A DNA stretch of 64,000 nt, taken from assembly GCF_000308835.1 (NCBI RefSeq), contig NZ_BAGN01000129.1, forward strand, positions 22,349 to 86,348, in the 5' to 3' direction. The position numbers and the translations under genes were made by a program. A model generated the notes under the pieces. It was not told the origin of the DNA, ran no database searches, and worked only from the letters and a program-made list of their open reading frames with translations. Of the stretch, positions 17,823 through 27,357 are shown piece after piece (position 1 is the first letter of the stretch; the number at the start of each line of letters is the position of its first letter). The stretch is from Nocardia vinacea NBRC 16497. GTDB lineage: Bacteria; Actinomycetota; Actinomycetes; Mycobacteriales; Mycobacteriaceae.

Positions 17823-20546
17823 TTGTCCTTGATAGGCAGGCGCTTCGGCCGGGTCGGCGTGTGGGCCAGGGCTTGTATCGCTGTCGCGATGCTTGTGGTT
17901 CTTCCGTTGGCGGTTCGGGTTCCTGCGGTCGCGGTACACCACATGTCCGAGGCGACGGCGGGGACTATTTGCCCGGATGACGAGCTCGCCGCCGCATCGG
18001 AGTGGGCGCCGTCGAGCGGCGAGGTCGATGCCGCCTACGATCGGCATCCCTTCGTGGGCAATGGCTATCTCGGGTTGCGGGTGCCCCCGCGTGGTATGGG
18101 CTACGCCGTGACGGACGAGCTGAGTGGTTGGCCGCTGTACACGCCACGTTATGACGGCGCGTTCGTTGCCGGACTCTACGGCCATACACCGGGTGTCGCC
18201 GCGGACCGCGAGGTGGCGGTGGCCATTCCGAACTGGTCGGGCCTCACCGTTGGTGTCGGCGGCGAGAAGTACTCCGGCGCAACACCGTCGGCGCAGATCA
18301 CGAATTTCGTGCAGACGGTGCACCAGCGGTGTGGGCTGGTACGCACCTCCCTCACCTGGACCACACCGGACGGCGAGTCCACCGACCTGGTGTACGAGGT
18401 GCTCACCGATCGCGTCGATCAGCATGTCGGGGCGGTGCGTCTGACGATGGTTCCGCACTGGTCCGGTCAGGTCACTGTCACCGATATGCTCGACGGCGCC
18501 GGGGCGCGACGAATGACGCAGAGCGACGGTGGTGCGCATGGCGAGGACGGTATCGGTGTCGGTTTCCGAACTGATGGCACTGCGGTCACCGGTGAGGTCG
18601 CTTCGGTATTACGCACGACAGCATCGACGGCGCAGCAGGTTTCGCCAGCGCTCGAATTGAGCATCGGCCGGGAGGCACGGTGGGAGGTTCGGGCGGAGGA
18701 AACCTACGAGGTGACGAAGTTCGTCGGTGTCGACACAACGCTCACCGCCTCGGATCCCGCGACTGCGGCGTTCGACGCCGCGCGCGCGGCCGCGGACAAG
18801 GGCTGGCCGCGGCTGCTCGCCGACACGGCAGCGGTGTGGCGGTCGCTGTGGCGCGGCGACATTGCCATACCGGATGATCCCGAGGTCCAGACTTGGGTGC
18901 GTGGCTCGCTGTATTCACTGTATTCGAGCACGAATTCCCAGCAGGACAACAGCATTTCACCAGTTGGGCTCAGCAGCGACAACTACGCGGGCGCGGTGTT
19001 CTGGGATGCCGATACCTGGATGTTCCCGACGCTGCTGCAGTTCGCGCCCGAGCTGGCGAAAACGGTTGTGGACTACCGGCACAAGACACTGCCGGGGGCG
19101 CAGGCCAATGCACGGCTGCTCGGTTTCCGTGGCGCGTTCTATCCGTGGACCAGCGCCAGCCGCGGCGATCTGGCCGAGTGTCTGAGCTGGCTGCCGCCGC
19201 ACTGCCTGAATCAGATTCATCTGCAGGGTGATATCTCCCTGGCCGCCTGGCAGTATTACCTCGCGACCGGTGACAAGGACTATCTACGCAACCGCATCTG
19301 GCCGGTCATGCAGAACGTGGCCGAATTCTGGGTCTCGCGAGTCACGCCGAATCCGGACGGCAGCTACTCCATCAACAATGTCGCAGGCCCCGACGAATAC
19401 AGCAACGGCGTACGGGACGGGGTCTATACCAACGCTGTGGCCGCACGTGCCCTGCGGAATGCCGCACACGCCGCCGATCTCCTCGGCGAACCGAGCCCAC
19501 CCGAATGGACCACGATCGCCGACCGGCTGCGCATACCGTTCGATCCGGCGAAACAAGTCTTCCTCCAGTACGACGGCTATCCGGGCACACCGATCAAACA
19601 AGCCGACGCCGCGCTGCTGATCTACCCACTGGAATGGCCTATGTCCCAAGAGGTTTCCGAGCATACGCTGGACTACTACGCCGAACGCACCGATCCCGAC
19701 GGTCCGGCGATGACCGACTCCATCCACGCCATCGCCGCCGCCGCGATCGGGCGCCCTGGATGCGTGACCCAAACCTATCTCGAACGTGCGGTGCGTTCAT
19801 TCATGCGTGCGCCGTTCGGGCAATTCTCGGAGTCGCGGGGTGTCGGTGGTATCACGGAGATCCTGAGCGCTCCAGCGTTCACGTTCGTTACCGCGGCCGG
19901 TGGATTCCTGCAGTCTTTCACCAACGGACTGCTGGGGCTGCGCCTGCGCGAGGACAGGATCCGCATCGACCCCCTGCTGTCGCCGGAACTGAAATCCGGC
20001 GTGTCCATACACGGAATGCACTGGCAGGGAAGAACTTTCGATGCCCAGATCGGGCCAGGCAGCACAACCCTCACTCTTACCGAGGGTGTACCGATGCAGG
20101 TCGAAACCCCGACCGGCATGCACATGCTCAGTAGCAGCGAGCCGTTGACCGTCGCGACTCGGCGGCCGGATCTGGAGCACAGCGAAAACCTCGCCCGATG
20201 CACATCTGTCACCGCCTCCTCCGAGGAACCGGGCCGATACGCCGCCGCCGCAGTCGACGGCAGCCTCGCCACCGGTTGGGCACCCGAGGCCACCCAAGCA
20301 AACCTCACCGTCGATCTCGGCACCGACCAACCCATCAGCAGAATCCTCCCGCGCTGGGCCGAGCGCGCACCGATGTACACAATCACCGCATCCACCGACA
20401 ACCACACCTGGACACCGGTCACCACCGACCCCGCAACCGGCACAGTGCAAAACCCACTCACCGCCCGCTACCTGCGCCTTCAGGTCACCAGCCCCAAAAC
20501 CCATCCCACTGTCCAGGAACTGGAAATATCCGGCCCACCACAGTGA
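17823..20546 (+). CDS. Secreted GH65-family glycosidase (acid-trehalase-like) with C-terminal F5/8-type C domain
   Basis: 907 residues from TTG 17823 (GGAGAGG upstream). A signal peptide (ARACIAVAMLVVLPLAV) precedes a GH65 N-terminal domain (SEWAPSSGEVDAAYDRHPF), the catalytic (alpha/alpha)6 barrel and a C-terminal discoidin/CBM32-like module (VTASSEEPGRYAAAAVDGS to LRLQVTSPKT). GPDEYSNGV near residue 525 carries the expected general-acid Glu. Secreted GH65 proteins of this size are mostly inverting hydrolases (acid trehalase, kojibiose-type), not phosphorylases, so extracellular trehalose or another alpha-glucoside is the likely substrate. It stands alone among relics; galE debris follows. 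Confidence 0.8.
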   Translation: MSLIGRRFGRVGVWARACIAVAMLVVLPLAVRVPAVAVHHMSEATAGTICPDDELAAASEWAPSSGEVDAAYDRHPFVGNGYLGLRVPPRGMGYAVTDELSGWPLYTPRYDGAFVAGLYGHTPGVAADREVAVAIPNWSGLTVGVGGEKYSGATPSAQITNFVQTVHQRCGLVRTSLTWTTPDGESTDLVYEVLTDRVDQHVGAVRLTMVPHWSGQVTVTDMLDGAGARRMTQSDGGAHGEDGIGVGFRTDGTAVTGEVASVLRTTASTAQQVSPALELSIGREARWEVRAEETYEVTKFVGVDTTLTASDPATAAFDAARAAADKGWPRLLADTAAVWRSLWRGDIAIPDDPEVQTWVRGSLYSLYSSTNSQQDNSISPVGLSSDNYAGAVFWDADTWMFPTLLQFAPELAKTVVDYRHKTLPGAQANARLLGFRGAFYPWTSASRGDLAECLSWLPPHCLNQIHLQGDISLAAWQYYLATGDKDYLRNRIWPVMQNVAEFWVSRVTPNPDGSYSINNVAGPDEYSNGVRDGVYTNAVAARALRNAAHAADLLGEPSPPEWTTIADRLRIPFDPAKQVFLQYDGYPGTPIKQADAALLIYPLEWPMSQEVSEHTLDYYAERTDPDGPAMTDSIHAIAAAAIGRPGCVTQTYLERAVRSFMRAPFGQFSESRGVGGITEILSAPAFTFVTAAGGFLQSFTNGLLGLRLREDRIRIDPLLSPELKSGVSIHGMHWQGRTFDAQIGPGSTTLTLTEGVPMQVETPTGMHMLSSSEPLTVATRRPDLEHSENLARCTSVTASSEEPGRYAAAAVDGSLATGWAPEATQANLTVDLGTDQPISRILPRWAERAPMYTITASTDNHTWTPVTTDPATGTVQNPLTARYLRLQVTSPKTHPTVQELEISGPPQ

Positions 20547-20549
20547 TAC

Positions 20550-21179
20550 GGACTATCGCCGAGAAGGGTTTCGTAGTCGGTGCCGAATAGCGTGAACGTG
20601 TCACGCTGGCCATCGGCGGCTTGCAGCAGGATCGGTATCAGATGCGATTCCGGTTCGTGCCGTTCACCCAGATGGACCCCGTCCGCGGTGAGGACCGCTC
20701 TGGCGGCGTTGAAGTAGCGCAGCGTTGCCGCGCCGAGCGTGTCGGCGGCGCCGCATTCTCCTGCGATGAGCTGATCGACCGTGGCTTTGGTTGCGGCGTA
20801 TGGGTTCTTGGGTCGGACTTCGGCGGTTTCGTCAAAGGCGGTGGTGCCGTCGCCGGTGTACATCGATCCCGTGCTGGAGAAGATCAGGCGAGGAACAGTC
20901 GCGTTGCGGATCGCGCGCAGCAGTGCCAGTGATCCTTCGATGTTGTTGTGCCAGTATTTGTCTGGGTTGCTGACCGATTCGGCGACCCCCGGGCTTCGGG
21001 GGTGAGGAGGTCGGCGACCTGATGACCGACATCTCATAAAATCGGGCCGCGGTGGGCAGGTTGGACTCGAACCCGGTGGAGAGGTTGTCGATGATCTCGA
21101 CCTCGTGGCCGGCGTCGACGAGTTGGTGGGCGACGACGGAGCCGATGTATCCGGCGCCGCCGGTGACGAGCAGCTTCAC
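20550..21179 (-). pseudogene. galE: UDP-glucose 4-epimerase remnant
   Basis: GTG 21179, preceded by AAGGAGG, starts KLLVTGGAGYIGSVVAHQLV, the Rossmann N-terminus of GalE. After about 45 codons the frame shifts, and a segment around the catalytic-domain start is missing. A second frame then gives NPDKYWHNNIEGSLALL, the serine of SSTGSMYTG and the tyrosine/lysine motif YAATK. The gene breaks off after FTLFGTDYE, so the C-terminal substrate domain is gone. At least two frameshifts, one internal deletion and a 3' truncation. Confidence 0.8.
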
Positions 21180-21207
21180 AGAATTCGAATCCTCCTTGGT
21201 AGCAGTG

Positions 21208-21480
21208 CTATTCAACAATTCCGGTGGCGACGATATAGCCCTTGGGGTCGCGCCACACCTGGCTTGGATGGCTAGTGAACCACCGGTGGATGTCGGTGGC
21301 TACGTCGGCGAGGATGGCGTCGCGGTGTGGGCTGTCGGCACCGACGCCGCAGAGGGAGGCCATGGCCTCGGCGAAACGGATCAGCGGCGCTGCGGTGTCG
21401 AAGACGAGGGCGTTGTCGAAGCGGTTGATGCTCACCGTGGTGAAGACCTCGGCCATCATGTCCGGCAGGCTGTCGGAGTT
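21208..21480 (-). pseudogene. Methyltransferase C-terminal fragment
   Basis: The last 90 codons of an open minus frame (FTTVSINRFDNALVFDTAAP, then LIRFAEAMASLCGV, ending WRDPKGYIVATGIVE) match the C-terminus of class-I SAM-dependent methyltransferases; the SAM-binding domain is absent. It is joined head-on to amidohydrolase sequence on its 5' side, so it arose by deletion or recombination. Confidence 0.55.
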
Positions 21481-22021
21481 GACGCTGTTGGCCAGTTCCG
21501 CGACGGGTTCCAGTCCGTGGCTACGGGCGTGGGATGCAACGAGATCGCCTGTGCGGCGATGGCGTTGACGAGGCCGAGATCGAAGTCGAATCCGCCGTCG
21601 TCGGTCATCCATGTGCAGTGCTCGATCGAGTCGACGCCCACGTCGACCGCCTGGCGGATCCCAGTGGTGCCGTATGCGTGGGCGGGATCGTCAGCGGGAT
21701 AGTGGCTTTCAGTACCCGGGTGGGCGGTGTGGTGGTGGCGAAGGTGTCGCTGTCGACGTAACGGGGCGCGCCGAGGTCGCGCACCGTGGTGATGCCCGCG
21801 GCTGCCAGCTCGCGCAGTGCGCGCCGGATCGTCACGGCGACCGCGAGACGGGTGTTGTGTTGGATCGCGGGTGCTGCGCAAGGGCCGGTACCCACCAGCT
21901 TACGAGGCCGGACTCTCGAAGCGGCTGCGGTGTTGGCTATGGCAAAACTGCACCCTGCCCGATCGGTCGTGTCCAGCATGGTTGCTGGCCAGCCGTCGCA
22001 GCTTGTCATCAAACCCGCCAT
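21481..22021 (-). pseudogene. Amidohydrolase (imidazolonepropionase-like) remnant
   Basis: Broken minus frames contain IRRALRELAAAGITTVRDLG, then a shifted frame with AHAYGTTGIRQAVDVGVDSI and EHCTWMTDDG. These are the middle of metal-dependent amidohydrolases, including the HAYG and EH metal-site histidines. The N-terminal HxH strand is missing and frames change at least twice. Confidence 0.6.
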
Positions 22022-22064
22022 TTAATGGCTGACGTCAACCGGAGTTAACCATGTACTCACGAAG

Positions 22065-23108
22065 TCAGTCGTTCTTTGTGCCAGCCGCCGATCGCAGTTG
22101 CTCCAACAGTTCCGGTCCGGTCCAGTCGCGGCGGTCACCGTGTTCGGCGGCCACGATCAGTTCGATAAGTCGCTGATTGACCGGTGTCGGCAGCCCCACC
22201 ATCGCGCCGAGGCTCACGATCTCCCCGCACAACCAGGAGATTTCGGTCTTGCGACCGAGTTCGAGGTCATCGGCCATGGACGAGCGCGCCTCCGGATCGA
22301 TGGCCAGCACGGTCGCGGCGACCCGGCGGAAGATCCCGTCCGGAACGGTCAGCAGCCGGGCCATCCACTCCGGTGGCAGCGGCGTCAGCCGGGCAGGGCG
22401 AATTCGCGCCCTGTGCATCGCTGCCAGCGCCTCGCGCTGGGTGAGGGCCAGGCAGCGCCGGAAGTCGCGGTCGGACAGTTCCTCGCGCAGCGGCCTGCCG
22501 GACAGCGCGTTGATCGGGTTGTTGAGGTTCAGCAGCAGCTTCGCCCATTGCACCGGCAGCAGGTCCGGATACCGCCGCAGTGCTAGACCAGCACGCGCGA
22601 ATACGTCGGCGAACTGTACGAGCGCCGGATCGTCCTGTACCGCCAGCCCGCCCTCGGTGCCGCGATGGAACCGGCCGTCGGGATGGTGCACGACGTTGAA
22701 CATCACCATGCCGGCCAGCACCACGCAGGTGGGCAGGATATCGCGAATCACCGCGTCGTTGCCGATCCCGTTCTGCAGGCTCAGCACCACGGTGCCGGGG
22801 CGGATCTTGCCCTCGAGATCGCGCACGGCCGCCGCGGTCGCCGCCGACTTCACCGTGACCAGCACCAGATCGGCAGACCCGACATCCTCCGGCGTGGTCG
22901 ACACCCGCACCGCATCCCCCGCCACCGCGACGTCACCGCCATCGAGGTCGGTGAGCCGCAGCCCGGATGCGCTTATCTCGTCCAGCACCGGCTGCCGGCC
23001 GACGAATGTGACACCGGTGCCGGCCGCCGCCAGCTTTCCGCCGACAAAGGACCCGATGCTTCCGGCGCCCAGGACCAGCACCCGAGCGGGTGCTACCACC
23101 TCACTCAC
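22065..23108 (-). CDS. panE: 2-dehydropantoate 2-reductase
   Basis: 347 residues. The N-terminal Rossmann motif VLVLGAGSIGSFVGGKLAAA binds NADPH; the catalytic lysine lies in LPVQWAKLLLNLNNPINAL and the family signature SSMADDLELGRKTEI follows. It reduces ketopantoate to pantoate for pantothenate/CoA synthesis. The protein is somewhat longer than E. coli PanE (303 residues), as often in actinobacteria, where several paralogues exist; other 2-ketoacid substrates are therefore possible. It lies 23 bp downstream of pafC in the same direction and may share its transcript. Confidence 0.85.
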   Translation of the reverse strand: MSEVVAPARVLVLGAGSIGSFVGGKLAAAGTGVTFVGRQPVLDEISASGLRLTDLDGGDVAVAGDAVRVSTTPEDVGSADLVLVTVKSAATAAAVRDLEGKIRPGTVVLSLQNGIGNDAVIRDILPTCVVLAGMVMFNVVHHPDGRFHRGTEGGLAVQDDPALVQFADVFARAGLALRRYPDLLPVQWAKLLLNLNNPINALSGRPLREELSDRDFRRCLALTQREALAAMHRARIRPARLTPLPPEWMARLLTVPDGIFRRVAATVLAIDPEARSSMADDLELGRKTEISWLCGEIVSLGAMVGLPTPVNQRLIELIVAAEHGDRRDWTGPELLEQLRSAAGTKND

Positions 23109-23130
23109 GCCGTTCCAGCCTCCGTGTGAT

Positions 23131-24129
23131 TCATCTGGTCTCCAGGAAACCGGCCGCTTCGTAGGCGGCCAGCGCGGCGTTCGAGCGTTCGCGCACCGCA
23201 GTGATCAACTCGGGTGGGCCGAGCACCGTTACGCCGGAACCAAAGCCGAGCAGCAGCCGCGCCATCCAGTCCATAGTGGCGAAGCGCATGGTCGTCTCGA
23301 TGCTGCCGTCCGGGTGCACCGCCATCCGATGCATCGGATATTGATCGAGCACCCAACCGTAATCGCCGCGAATGCGCAAGCGCGCCAGCGGAACCGCGGG
23401 ATCGTCCTGGAACAGGTCGAGCGCGGCGGCCTCCTCGGTCGCATGGCTCGGCGGACGGGCGGGCTCGTCGAGTTCGGTGGCCGCCTCGATCCGATCGAAG
23501 CGGAACAGTCGCACACCCTCGGCTTCGCGGCACCAGGCCTGCAGGTAACTGTTGTTGTCCACCAGGACAATACGAATGGGATCGACGACACGCTCGGATA
23601 CGACATCGCGACTCGCCGAGTAGTAGACCAGGCGCAGCGCGCGCTGGCGGGCCAGCGCGGACCGCACCGTCGAGACTGCCGGCGCCTCGGTCGGCAGATG
23701 CTCGCGGGCCTCATCGACGGTCTTGCCGCCGACGATGGCCGATTCCAGTTTGGCGATCGCCGCATGCGCCGCGGTCGGATCCACCATGCCCGGCATATCC
23801 ACGATCGAGCGCAGCGCCACCAGCAATGCGGTCGCCTCGGTGGAGGTCAGCCGCAGCGGCCGGTCGATGCCCGCCGAGAAGGTGACCTCGATGCTCTCCT
23901 CGGAGAACGACAGGTCGATCAGATCGCCCGGTCCGTAACCAGGTAGGCCGCACATCCACAGCTGATTGAGATCGCTCATCAGCTGCTTGGTGGTCACGCC
24001 GAGATCGGCGGCGGCCTCTGCGGCACTGATCCCCGGATTGGCGATGAAGTAGGGAATCATATTGAGCAGCCGCGAGAGCCGAACCGAAAGTCGACTGCGC
24101 TCGGCTGTGCCTGTCGTCCGCTCGCTCAT
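23131..24129 (-). CDS. pafC: WYL-domain DNA-damage regulator PafC
   Basis: 332 residues: N-terminal winged helix (LSRLLNMIPYFIANPGISAA, VTTKQLMSDLNQLWMCG) and a central WYL domain (RALRLVYYSASRDVVSERV) with WCREAEGVRLFRFDRI, then the WCX extension. PafC pairs with PafB as a heterodimeric activator of the LexA-independent mitomycin/DNA-damage response. The gene follows pafB but is separated from it by two tandem MIRU-like repeats; the last repeat's small frame ends in TGA overlapping the pafC ATG, so translation is coupled through the repeats. Confidence 0.9.
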   Translation of the reverse strand: MSERTTGTAERSRLSVRLSRLLNMIPYFIANPGISAAEAAADLGVTTKQLMSDLNQLWMCGLPGYGPGDLIDLSFSEESIEVTFSAGIDRPLRLTSTEATALLVALRSIVDMPGMVDPTAAHAAIAKLESAIVGGKTVDEAREHLPTEAPAVSTVRSALARQRALRLVYYSASRDVVSERVVDPIRIVLVDNNSYLQAWCREAEGVRLFRFDRIEAATELDEPARPPSHATEEAAALDLFQDDPAVPLARLRIRGDYGWVLDQYPMHRMAVHPDGSIETTMRFATMDWMARLLLGFGSGVTVLGPPELITAVRERSNAALAAYEAAGFLETR

Positions 24130-24292
24130 GACTGCACCTCGCCGCCGCTCGGCTCCGTCATGACCGAGCGATGCTCGGCTGTGCCTGTCCTTCGCTCGCT
24201 GCGCTCGCTCATGCCTCCACCTCGCCGGCGCTCGGTTCCGGCACGAGCGAGTGCCCGGCTGTGTTGATGGTTCGCTCGCTGCGCTCGCTCAT
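24126..24292 (-). repeat. Two tandem MIRU-like repeats between pafB and pafC
   Basis: Two units of about 83 bp. Each encodes a short frame beginning MSERSER and ending EPSAGEVEA (24292-24209, 27 aa) or EPSGGEVQS (24212-24126, 28 aa). Each stop overlaps the next start as ATGA: pafB stop/unit 1 start, unit 1/unit 2, unit 2/pafC start. This is the architecture of mycobacterial interspersed repetitive units, which insert at overlapping stop/start codons and keep translation continuous. A third, diverged unit lies at 59612-59695. Confidence 0.75.
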
Positions 24293-25284
24293 GCGGTGAC
24301 CTCCGTGTGGTCGAAGACCGAACGCAATCGCGCCACCACATCCGCGCGCAGTTCCTCGGGTGCGAGTACTACGGCATCTGGACCGAGTCCGGTGATCAAG
24401 CGCGCCAACCAATCTCGGGATCGGATGGGCAATTCGACGACCACGCCGTGGCGTTCGCCGATGGTGCGCTCTTCCAGCACGGGTCCGAGTCGACGGATCT
24501 CGCGGCCGTGACCGTCGGCCACCCACACCGTCGCGGTGCCGGTCACCGGGGCGCTGCCGGTCACGGTGCCGACGATCTCACGCAGATCCACGCCCTCGGG
24601 CTTGCTCACCGCATTGGGTGGGCCGTAGGCGGTCACATCGTCGCCGATGCGCGATAGCCGGAAGCTGCGGACCGCATCCCGGTTCCGATCGTGCCCGACC
24701 AGATACCAGCGGCCGTTGTGGGTGACCACACCCCACGGCTCCACATCACGCATGACATACGGCTCGTTGATCGCACCCCGATGTTCGAACCGCACCGCCT
24801 GACCAGCATCGACCGCGGCCAGCAGCTTGCCGAGCACCGCATCCGAGCCACGGGTGCGCGCGGGGACCGCGGGCACCGAGGCCACCGCGGCATCGGTCTC
24901 GACGTGGATCCCGGCCGCGCGCAATTTCAACAGCGCGCCCTCAGCCGCGGCCGCCAGCTCCGGCGACTCCCACATCTGCACCGCGACCGCGACCGCCGCC
25001 GCTTCCTCGCTGGTCAGATCGATATCGGGTAGTTCGTAGGCGTCACGGTTGATCCGATAGCCCTCCACCGTCGAATATCGGCTGACCTGCCCGACCTCCA
25101 GGGGAATCCCCAGGTCACGCAGCTCGTTCTTATCGCGCTCGAACATTCGACTGAACGCCTCGTCGCTGGCCGAATCCTCGTACCCCGCGACGCTGTCCCG
25201 AATCCGCTCCGCGGTCAGGAATTGCCGGGTCGACAGCAGCGCGATGACCAGATTCATCAGCCGCTCGACCTTGGATATCGCCAC
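24289..25284 (-). CDS. pafB: WYL-domain DNA-damage regulator PafB
   Basis: 331 residues from GTG 25284 ([20 protein letters not shown]), the usual PafB N-terminus; a longer frame to 25338 is not supported. It has an N-terminal winged helix ([18 protein letters not shown]), a WYL domain ([39 protein letters not shown]) and a C-terminal WCX extension. With PafC it activates DNA-repair genes after damage. It lies downstream of pafA as in mycobacteria, but here pafA and pafB are separated by a plus-strand thiamine-binding-protein gene. Confidence 0.9.
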   Translation of the reverse strand: MAISKVERLMNLVIALLSTRQFLTAERIRDSVAGYEDSASDEAFSRMFERDKNELRDLGIPLEVGQVSRYSTVEGYRINRDAYELPDIDLTSEEAAAVAVAVQMWESPELAAAAEGALLKLRAAGIHVETDAAVASVPAVPARTRGSDAVLGKLLAAVDAGQAVRFEHRGAINEPYVMRDVEPWGVVTHNGRWYLVGHDRNRDAVRSFRLSRIGDDVTAYGPPNAVSKPEGVDLREIVGTVTGSAPVTGTATVWVADGHGREIRRLGPVLEERTIGERHGVVVELPIRSRDWLARLITGLGPDAVVLAPEELRADVVARLRSVFDHTEVTA

Positions 25285-25372
25285 TCGACACAGGGTAATC
25301 GGCCGCCCGCCGCGACCGCGCGTCGGCGCGCGATTCACCCCGATCCGGTTCGCGCGCGGCCATCATGGAGTC

Positions 25373-25669
25373 ATGATCATCGCGTTCTCCGTGACACCGC
25401 TGGGTGTGGGTGTAGATGTCGGCCGAGCCGTCGCCGAGGCCGTCCGCGTCGTGCGGGCCAGCGGCCTCCCGAACCGCACCGATGCCATGTTCACCACCGT
25501 CGAGGGCGAATGGGACGAGGTGATGGCCGTGGTCAAGGACGCCACGGACGCCATACTCGCGGTCGCACCCCGCTGCAGCCTGGTCATGAAAGCCGACATC
25601 CGCCCAGGCGTCACCGACGCGATGACCTCGAAGGTCGAAACCGTCGAGCGCTACCTCACCGAGAGCTAG
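25373..25669 (+). CDS. MTH1187/YkoF-type thiamine-binding protein
   Basis: 98 residues, [20 protein letters not shown] at the start, ending RYLTES. The size and the ferredoxin-like beta-alpha-beta pattern ([20 protein letters not shown]) match the DUF77/MTH1187 family of thiamine-binding proteins. ATG 25373 has GGAG just upstream. It stands alone between pafB and pafA on the opposite strand and diverges from pafB with about 90 bp for both promoters. Confidence 0.75.
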   Translation: MIIAFSVTPLGVGVDVGRAVAEAVRVVRASGLPNRTDAMFTTVEGEWDEVMAVVKDATDAILAVAPRCSLVMKADIRPGVTDAMTSKVETVERYLTES

Positions 25670-25695
25670 CTACAGCCCACGCCGACTTTCGCTCG

Positions 25696-25757
25696 CACAG
25701 ACCTATCGGCCTCCGCACAGAAGTCACAACCTGTGTGAGGGGCCCAGTAGGTCTGTG
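25696..25757. terminator. Long-loop inverted repeat between convergent genes
   Basis: CACAGACCTA (25696-25705) and TAGGTCTGTG (25748-25757) with 42 bases between, inside which CACA/TGTG can also pair. It lies between the 3' ends of the thiamine-binding gene (+) and pafA (-); a terminator or mRNA 3'-end structure is likely, but the loop is unusually long. Confidence 0.4.
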
Positions 25758-25823
25758 ACTGCAAAGGCCGACGGCGGCGCTCACCTTGATCACTACCTCG
25801 CCCTGGGAGGGCGGCGGGAGTGG

Positions 25824-27182
25824 CTACATCGAGGCGATCAGCCGATCCACGCGCTCGTCGACGGAGCGGAACGGGTCCTTGCACAAGACCGTGCGCTGGG
25901 CCTGGTCGTTGAGCTTGAGATGCACCCAGTCGACGGTGAAGTCACGGCCCGCCTCCTGGGCGGCGGTGATGAAATCGCCGCGCAGTTTGGCGCGGGTGGT
26001 CTGCGGCGGGGTGTCCACGGCGGCGTCGACGGCCTCGTCCTCGGTGACGCGCTTGGCCAGACCCTTGCGCTGCAGCAGGTCGAAGACGCCGCGGCCGCGT
26101 TTGATGTCGTGGTATGCCAGGTCGAGCTGGGCGATCTTGGGATCGGACAGTTCCATGCCGTAGCGGTCCTGGTAGCGCTGGAAGAGCTTGCGCTTGATCA
26201 CCCAGTCGACCTCCGTGTCGACCTTGGCGAAGTCCTGTGCCTCGACCGCGTCCAGAGTGCGGCCCCACAGATCGACGACCTGGTCGATATTGGGATCACG
26301 GTCGCGGTTGCGCAGGTGCTCGACGGCGCGGGCGTAGTACTCACGCTGGATGTCGAGTGCACTGGCCTGGCGTCCGCCGGCGAGCCGGACCGGACGACGA
26401 CCGGTCAGGTCGTGGCTGACCTCGCGGATGGCGCGGATCGGGTTGTCCAGGGCGAAATCGCGGAACGAGACGCCCGCCTCGATCATCTCCAGCACCAGCG
26501 CCGCCGTGCCGACCTTCAGCATGGTGGTGGTCTCGGACATATTCGAGTCGCCGACGATCACGTGCAGACGCCGGTACTTCTCCGCGTCGGCGTGCGGCTC
26601 GTCGCGGGTGTTGATGATCGGGCGCGAGCGGGTGGTCGCCGAGGAGACGCCCTCCCAGATGTGCTCGGCACGCTGGGACAGGCAGAACGTGGCCGCCTTC
26701 GGCGTCTGCAGCACCTTGCCCGCACCGCAGATCAGCTGGCGCGTGACCAGGAACGGCAACAGCACATCCGAGATCCGGGAGAACTCGCCGGCCCGCACGA
26801 CGAGGAAGTTCTCGTGGCAGCCGTAGGAGTTGCCCGCGGAGTCGGTGTTGTTCTTGAACAGGTAGATGTCGCCGCCGATGCCTTCCTCCGCGAGGCGCTG
26901 TTCGGCGTCGATCAGCAACTCCTCCAGCACGCGCTCACCAGCCCGGTCGTGAGTGACCAGCTGCGCCAAGTTGTCGCACTCTGCGGTGGCGTACTCCGGA
27001 TGCGACCCGACATCGAGGTAGAGCCGAGCACCGTTGCGGAGGAACACGTTAGAGCTACGGCCCCAGGAAACTACCCGGCGGAAAAGATACCGGGCCACCT
27101 CGTCGGGGCTGAGCCGACGGTGTCCGTGGAAGGTGCACGTCACACCGAATTCGGTCTCGATCCCCATGATTCGTCGCTGCAC
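25824..27182 (-). CDS. pafA: Pup--protein ligase PafA
   Basis: 452 residues, full length. The glutamine-synthetase-like fold is marked by [10 protein letters not shown] at the start, the catalytic-base strand [15 protein letters not shown] (Asp57), the nucleotide-loop region [18 protein letters not shown] and the C-terminal PafA domain. It forms the isopeptide bond between the C-terminal glutamate of Pup and substrate lysines. Transcribed after prcA, from which it is separated by the palindromic terminator at 27303-27336, so it probably has its own promoter in 27183-27300. Confidence 0.95.
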   Translation of the reverse strand: MQRRIMGIETEFGVTCTFHGHRRLSPDEVARYLFRRVVSWGRSSNVFLRNGARLYLDVGSHPEYATAECDNLAQLVTHDRAGERVLEELLIDAEQRLAEEGIGGDIYLFKNNTDSAGNSYGCHENFLVVRAGEFSRISDVLLPFLVTRQLICGAGKVLQTPKAATFCLSQRAEHIWEGVSSATTRSRPIINTRDEPHADAEKYRRLHVIVGDSNMSETTTMLKVGTAALVLEMIEAGVSFRDFALDNPIRAIREVSHDLTGRRPVRLAGGRQASALDIQREYYARAVEHLRNRDRDPNIDQVVDLWGRTLDAVEAQDFAKVDTEVDWVIKRKLFQRYQDRYGMELSDPKIAQLDLAYHDIKRGRGVFDLLQRKGLAKRVTEDEAVDAAVDTPPQTTRAKLRGDFITAAQEAGRDFTVDWVHLKLNDQAQRTVLCKDPFRSVDERVDRLIASM

Positions 27183-27302
27183 ACTATCGACATTACAGCT
27201 ATGTCATGTACTCGCGTGGGGCTGCGGACAACCCCGGTGCATACGTCTTCACAACGATTTCGCACGTGAGCGAAATGTTCGGCGGAAAACTACCGGTCGA
27301 AA

Positions 27303-27336
27303 CGAAGGCCCTCCCGATGCATCGGGAGGGCCTTCG
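27303..27336. terminator. Perfect palindrome, prcA terminator
   Basis: 34-bp perfect palindrome: arm CGAAGGCCCTCCCGATG (27303-27319) followed directly by its complement (27320-27336). It lies 22 bp past the prcA stop and would fold into a very stable hairpin, ending the pup-prcB-prcA transcript. Confidence 0.8.
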
Positions 27337-27357
27337 CAGTCGAACAATCGTGGTGAA

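Noticed and set aside
22177..23946. 589-codon plus-strand open frame
   Set aside because: Antisense to panE and pafC; Ser/Arg/Pro-rich with no start signal.
24126..24292. Treating the two 27-28 codon frames between pafB and pafC as ordinary small genes
   Set aside because: Their near-identical ends and a third copy at 59612 show that they are repeat units; any peptide is more likely a by-product of translational coupling.
25755..27269. 504-codon plus-strand open frame
   Set aside because: Antisense shadow of pafA; its composition mirrors the pafA codons and no domain is recognisable.
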